This document shows, piece after piece, positions 19,813 through 23,034 of a stretch of 23,034 bases of DNA. The notes under the pieces are model-generated. The model did no database searches. It saw only the letters and a program-made list of their open reading frames with translations, and was not told the DNA's origin. A program made the position numbers and the translations under genes. Within the stretch, counting starts at the first letter, position 1, and each line of letters begins with the position of its first letter. This DNA comes from an uncultured Clostridia bacterium. GTDB taxonomy: Bacteria > Bacillota > Clostridia > TANB77 > CAG-508. The stretch covers positions 1 to 23,034 of the forward strand of contig CAPNDH010000020.1 in the NCBI GenBank assembly GCA_948664205.1, written 5' to 3'.

Positions 19813-21096
19813 ATGATTGATATTAAATTTTTAAGGGAAAACCCTGATGTGGTTAAAGAAAACATCAAAAAGAAATTTCAGGCCCATAAACTTGTTTTAG
19901 TTGATGAAGTTATTGAGTTTGATTCTAAGAATAGAGAGGTTAAATTAAAAGGCGATGAACTTCGCTCTAAACGTAATTCTTTAAGTTCTGAAATTGGTAA
20001 TTTAATGAGACAAGGTAAGAAGGAAGAGGCTGAAGCTATTAAGTCAGAAGTTAAAAAAATTAATGATAAATTAGTAGAAAATGAAAAATTAGAAGCTGAA
20101 TATGAGGCTAAAGTTACTGAAAGAATGATGAAAATTCCTAACATTATTCATGAGTCTGTTCCTATTGGAAAAGATGATAGCCAAAATGTTGAAATTAAAA
20201 AATATGGTGAACCATTAGTTCCTAATTATGAAATTCCATTTCATGGAGAGATTTTAGAAAAACTTGGAGGCATTGATTTAGATTCTGCTCGTAGAGTTGC
20301 TGGTAATGGTTTTTACTATTTAATGGGAGATGTTGCACGTCTTCATTCTGCAGTACTTACTTATGCTAGAGATTTTATGATTAATAAAGGCTTTACTTAT
20401 TGTATTCCACCTTATATGATAAGAGCTGATGTTGTAACTGGTGTTATGAGTTTTGAAGAAATGGACGCTATGATGTATAAAATAGAAGGCGAAGATTTAT
20501 ATTTAATTGGTACTTCTGAACATTCTATGATTGGTAAGTTTAAAGGTCAACTATTAAATAGAGAAAATATGCCTTATACAATGACTTCTTATTCTCCATG
20601 TTTTAGAAAAGAAAAAGGTGCTCATGGTTTAGAAGAACGTGGTATTTATAGAATACATCAATTTGAAAAACAAGAAATGATTGTTGTTTGTGAGCCTGAG
20701 GAAAGCTATAAATGGTATGAAAAAATGTGGAGCTATACTGTTGAATTATTTAGAAGTATGGGTGTTCCTGTTCGTACTTTAGAGTGTTGCAGTGGAGATT
20801 TAGCAGACTTAAAGGCTAAAAGCTGTGATGTTGAAGCTTGGAGCCCAAGACAGAAAAAATACTTTGAAGTTGGAAGCTGTTCTAACTTAACAGATGCACA
20901 AGCACGCAGACTTGGAATTCGTATTAAAGGTGAAAAAGGAAATTATTATGCACACACATTAAATAATACTGTAGTTGCCCCTCCTAGAATGTTAATTGCT
21001 ATTTTAGAAAATAACTACCAAGAAGATGGAAGTGTAATTATTCCTGAAGTTTTAAGACCTTATATGGGTGGAACTGATAAGATAGTAGTAAAATAG
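19813..21096 (+). CDS. serS: Seryl-tRNA synthetase
   Basis: SerRS charges tRNA(Ser) with serine. The 427-residue class II enzyme has the N-terminal coiled-coil arm that reaches the tRNA long arm (about 30-105, rich in Lys/Glu). The catalytic core includes TSEHSMIGKFKG, motif 2 SPCFRKEKGAHGLEERGIYR and HQFEKQEM. Motif 3 reads NNTVVAPPRMLIAILENNYQ, whereas typical bacterial enzymes have GSGLAVGR before the helix; the key Arg is kept. GGAGG at 19801-19805 sets the ATG at 19813. It is controlled by the T-box upstream and followed after 25 bases by an unknown gene. Confidence 0.96.
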   Translation: MIDIKFLRENPDVVKENIKKKFQAHKLVLVDEVIEFDSKNREVKLKGDELRSKRNSLSSEIGNLMRQGKKEEAEAIKSEVKKINDKLVENEKLEAEYEAKVTERMMKIPNIIHESVPIGKDDSQNVEIKKYGEPLVPNYEIPFHGEILEKLGGIDLDSARRVAGNGFYYLMGDVARLHSAVLTYARDFMINKGFTYCIPPYMIRADVVTGVMSFEEMDAMMYKIEGEDLYLIGTSEHSMIGKFKGQLLNRENMPYTMTSYSPCFRKEKGAHGLEERGIYRIHQFEKQEMIVVCEPEESYKWYEKMWSYTVELFRSMGVPVRTLECCSGDLADLKAKSCDVEAWSPRQKKYFEVGSCSNLTDAQARRLGIRIKGEKGNYYAHTLNNTVVAPPRMLIAILENNYQEDGSVIIPEVLRPYMGGTDKIVVK

Positions 21097-21121
21097 TATT
21101 TATTATGAAAGGATGTTGAAT

Positions 21122-21901
21122 ATGGGATTTTCAGTAGAAAATAATACTAATGAAGAAAATACTACAAATAGTATTGAACTTATTTCATACACTTATGATG
21201 ATTATACAAAATTAGTAAATCCAGTAGATGGTTCAGAAGATATATATTTTAAATCTGCTTTAATATATTCTTCTGAACAAGTTGATAATTCTACTATTAG
21301 AACTTATTATAGTCCCAAGGGAGAATATACTGATATTATAGATAATACTCTTAAAACTAGAGAAGTATCTTTTACTGATATTAATAATATTGACAGTGAA
21401 CATGCCAGATTGCTTAAATTTCATCACTATTCAAAATTATATAATGATAAACCTAATATTATTAATTTTTTGAAATTTGCAAAAGCTCATAAAAATTATA
21501 AAAATATTACAGATTCTATCATAATTAAAATAAATGATAAGTCAATATTAGATCCTCAAGATGAAATAGTAAAGGAATTTGATAAATTAGAGCATATTTC
21601 TCAAACTTTAAGTTTTACAATACCATATCTTATTGCATCAAATGAGATAGAAAATGCTATATCAGAAATAAATTCTTATATTGTTAATGGTACTATGAAT
21701 ATATCTGTTATTGAATCTTCTATGCAAGCATTAGGCGAATGCGAATTTTGTGAGGCTTCTTATGGCATACTTAAACAAATTGTAGAAGGTCAAAATGTTG
21801 ATTATAGAGATGCACTAAGTAAATTAAGTAATTACCTTCGTAATATAGAAACAACAATTAAAATTAATAGTAAAGATTGTGAATTATTTGAAGAAATTTA
21901 A
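21122..21901 (+). CDS. Hypothetical acidic cytoplasmic protein, 259 residues
   Basis: I do not recognise this protein. It has no signal peptide or membrane segment, is rich in Ile, Asn, Glu and Ser, and looks mixed alpha/beta at the start (ELISYTYDDYTKLVNPVDGS, SALIYSSEQVDNSTIRTYYS). The second half is mostly helical (PYLIASNEIENAISEINSYI; YGILKQIVEGQNVDYRDALS). CEFCEAS holds a CxxC pair. An ATG at 21113 abuts the AAAGG site, so the ATG at 21122 is preferred. It is tightly packed between serS (25-base gap) and tdk (18-base gap) and is probably co-transcribed with them. Confidence 0.8.
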   Translation: MGFSVENNTNEENTTNSIELISYTYDDYTKLVNPVDGSEDIYFKSALIYSSEQVDNSTIRTYYSPKGEYTDIIDNTLKTREVSFTDINNIDSEHARLLKFHHYSKLYNDKPNIINFLKFAKAHKNYKNITDSIIIKINDKSILDPQDEIVKEFDKLEHISQTLSFTIPYLIASNEIENAISEINSYIVNGTMNISVIESSMQALGECEFCEASYGILKQIVEGQNVDYRDALSKLSNYLRNIETTIKINSKDCELFEEI

Positions 21902-21919
21902 AAAGTGAGGAACCTAAAT

Positions 21920-22507
21920 ATGGCAAAGTTACATTTTAGATATGGAGCAATGAATGCAGGTAAAACAACTATTTTGCTTCAGACTGCATACAATTATGAA
22001 GAAAGAAATCAAAAAATATTAATAATAAAACCAGCAATAGATACAAAAGGAAATGAAAAAGTTGTATCTAGAATAGGATTAAGTAGAAATGTTGATGCTT
22101 TAATTTCACCAAACGATATTATTTTTGATAAAATTGAAAACTGCTTAAGTTGGGTAAATTGTATTTTAGTTGACGAAGCACAATTCTTAACCAAAAGCCA
22201 AGTTGAGGAATTATATTATATAACTAAACTATACAATATTCCTGTAATAGCATTTGGCTTAAGAACAGATTTTAAGTCTAATGGATTTGAAGGAAGCATA
22301 CGATTATTAGAATTAGCAGATGCTTTAGAAGAAATGCCAACTATTTGTAGATGTGGTAAAAAAGCAAGGTTTAATGCTAGAAAAGTAAATGGTGAATTTA
22401 CAAGTGATGGCGATAGTGTAGTAATTGATGGTACACAAAATGTAGAATATGAATCACTTTGTGGGTCTTGTTATATTGATAAAGTATTAAAATTAAAGAA
22501 AAAATAA
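21920..22507 (+). CDS. tdk: Thymidine kinase
   Basis: This enzyme phosphorylates thymidine to dTMP in nucleoside salvage (type II TK1-like family). The 195-residue protein has the P-loop GAMNAGKTT near the N-terminus and the Walker B region CILVDEAQFL with the catalytic Glu. The lid follows (AFGLRTDFKSNGFEGSIRLLE), with zinc-binding cysteines in ICRCGKKARFNAR and CGSCYIDK. Length is normal. GTGAGG at 21905-21910 sets the ATG at 21920 rather than the GTG at 21905. A terminator follows directly. Confidence 0.97.
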   Translation: MAKLHFRYGAMNAGKTTILLQTAYNYEERNQKILIIKPAIDTKGNEKVVSRIGLSRNVDALISPNDIIFDKIENCLSWVNCILVDEAQFLTKSQVEELYYITKLYNIPVIAFGLRTDFKSNGFEGSIRLLELADALEEMPTICRCGKKARFNARKVNGEFTSDGDSVVIDGTQNVEYESLCGSCYIDKVLKLKKK

Positions 22508-22512
22508 TATGT

Positions 22513-22553
22513 AAAATGAAGCATATATATATTATAATGCTTCATTTTTATAT
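22513..22553 (+). terminator. Terminator after tdk
   Basis: A 12-bp perfect stem (22513-22524 with 22537-22548) around an AT-only loop, with a T-run after it. It ends the serS-tdk unit. Confidence 0.85.
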
Positions 22554-22556
22554 ATT

Positions 22557-22585
22557 TTGCATATTTTTTATATGTATGTTATAAT
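22557..22585 (+). promoter_or_regulatory. Sigma-A promoter of the GTPase gene
   Basis: TTGCAT (22557-22562), 17 bp and an extended -10 TGTTATAAT (TATAAT at 22580-22585). It is almost identical to the promoter at 2945-2973. Confidence 0.8.
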
Positions 22586-22649
22586 ATTTATAATTTAATT
22601 AAAACATTTTTATTATATTTAATAGTATTTTTAGAAAGAGGTAATATAT

Positions 22650-23034
22650 ATGTTAATAAAAAACCCTGAATTTAAGATATCTGCTGTTTCCCCAGCTCAA
22701 TACCCTGATGATAATTTACCACAAGTTGTTTTAGTTGGTAAGTCTAATGTTGGTAAGTCTTCTTTTATTAATACTATGGTTAATAGAAAGAAACTTGCTA
22801 GAACTAGTAGCGAACCTGGTAAAACTAGGCAAATTAATTTTTATAATATGGACAATAAATTCTATTTTGTAGATTTACCTGGTTATGGTTATAGTAAAAT
22901 GTCTAAAGCAGAACAAGCTAAGGTTGGCAGTTTTATAGAACAATATTTAAATACTAGTAAAAATATTGCTTTAATTGTGTTTCTAATTGATATTAGGCAT
23001 AACCCTTCTGAAAATGATAGGCTTATGTATAGAT
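22650..23034 (+). CDS. ysxC: YsxC/EngB ribosome-biogenesis GTPase (3' end outside the window)
   Basis: This TrmE-Era-EngA-like GTPase is needed for late 50S assembly. The visible 128 residues show the N-terminal YPDDNLPQVVLVGKSNVGKSS with the G1 P-loop GKSNVGKS. The G2/switch I region is RTSSEPGKTRQINFY, G3 is DLPGYGYSKMSK, and the beta-strand IVFLIDIRHNP precedes the G4 motif, which lies past the window edge. A GAAAGAGG ribosome site precedes the ATG at 22650. Typical members are about 195-200 residues, so roughly a third is missing. It has its own promoter. Confidence 0.95.
   Translation, partial: MLIKNPEFKISAVSPAQYPDDNLPQVVLVGKSNVGKSSFINTMVNRKKLARTSSEPGKTRQINFYNMDNKFYFVDLPGYGYSKMSKAEQAKVGSFIEQYLNTSKNIALIVFLIDIRHNPSENDRLMYR

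Overview
The window is very AT-rich, Gram-positive-type DNA from a spore-forming, anaerobe-like member of the Clostridia, probably an uncultured gut lineage. The evidence is the ctsR-mcsA-mcsB-clpC protein-quality-control genes, two alpha/beta-type small acid-soluble spore proteins behind SigG-like promoters, a bofA homologue behind a SigE-like promoter next to a yaaL-type gene, long-form HPF, the gatCAB amidotransferase and a T-box-controlled serS. No rRNA, tRNA, CRISPR array or complete insertion sequence was seen.

Layout. 1-360: a small lipoprotein gene. 389-5572: the heat-shock/arginine-phosphorylation locus on the minus strand (ctsR, mcsA, mcsB, clpC). It has a CtsR operator at its promoter, and a 47-residue membrane microprotein gene runs the other way between mcsB and clpC. 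5590-6950: a possible small RNA, a 49-residue ORF and two SASP genes around a hypothetical gene. 7011-8340: hpf (minus) and rpsT (plus), then two tandem copies of a structured RNA. 8339-9330: a DUF2442 gene, a small membrane protein and a compact transcription unit with a duplicated sequence. 9328-13035: gatC-gatA-gatB (minus) with repeats in every gap. 13045-15030: uvrC with a 36-bp inverted repeat in its leader. 15045-17060: two small genes and a dicarboxylate/amino-acid symporter. 17082-18817: bofA, yaaL and a CaCA-family exchanger. 18925-19317: a lone receiver domain. 19500-23034 (plus): T-box, serS, an unknown gene, tdk and the start of ysxC/engB.

Main points. (1) Both ctsR and bofA carry one extra C that turns a conserved Gly GGT into an in-frame CGG codon. 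Skipping that C (+1) restores the full conserved protein in each. I found no other in-frame CGG in the conserved genes here, though CGG does occur in several short orphan genes. This could be +1 frameshifting at a rare codon, or two mutations or assembly errors. (2) Downstream of rpsT are two tandem units of about 110 nt. They share an identical 26-nt stretch and the same two-hairpin fold, with several compensatory base-pair changes between copies, which is strong internal evidence for an RNA I cannot name. (3) Many gaps inside operons hold related palindromes and heptamer repeats.

The genes fit a mix of translation and quality control (serS, gatCAB, rpsT, hpf, mcsAB/clpC), sporulation (SASPs, bofA), DNA repair and nucleotide salvage (uvrC, tdk), and transport.
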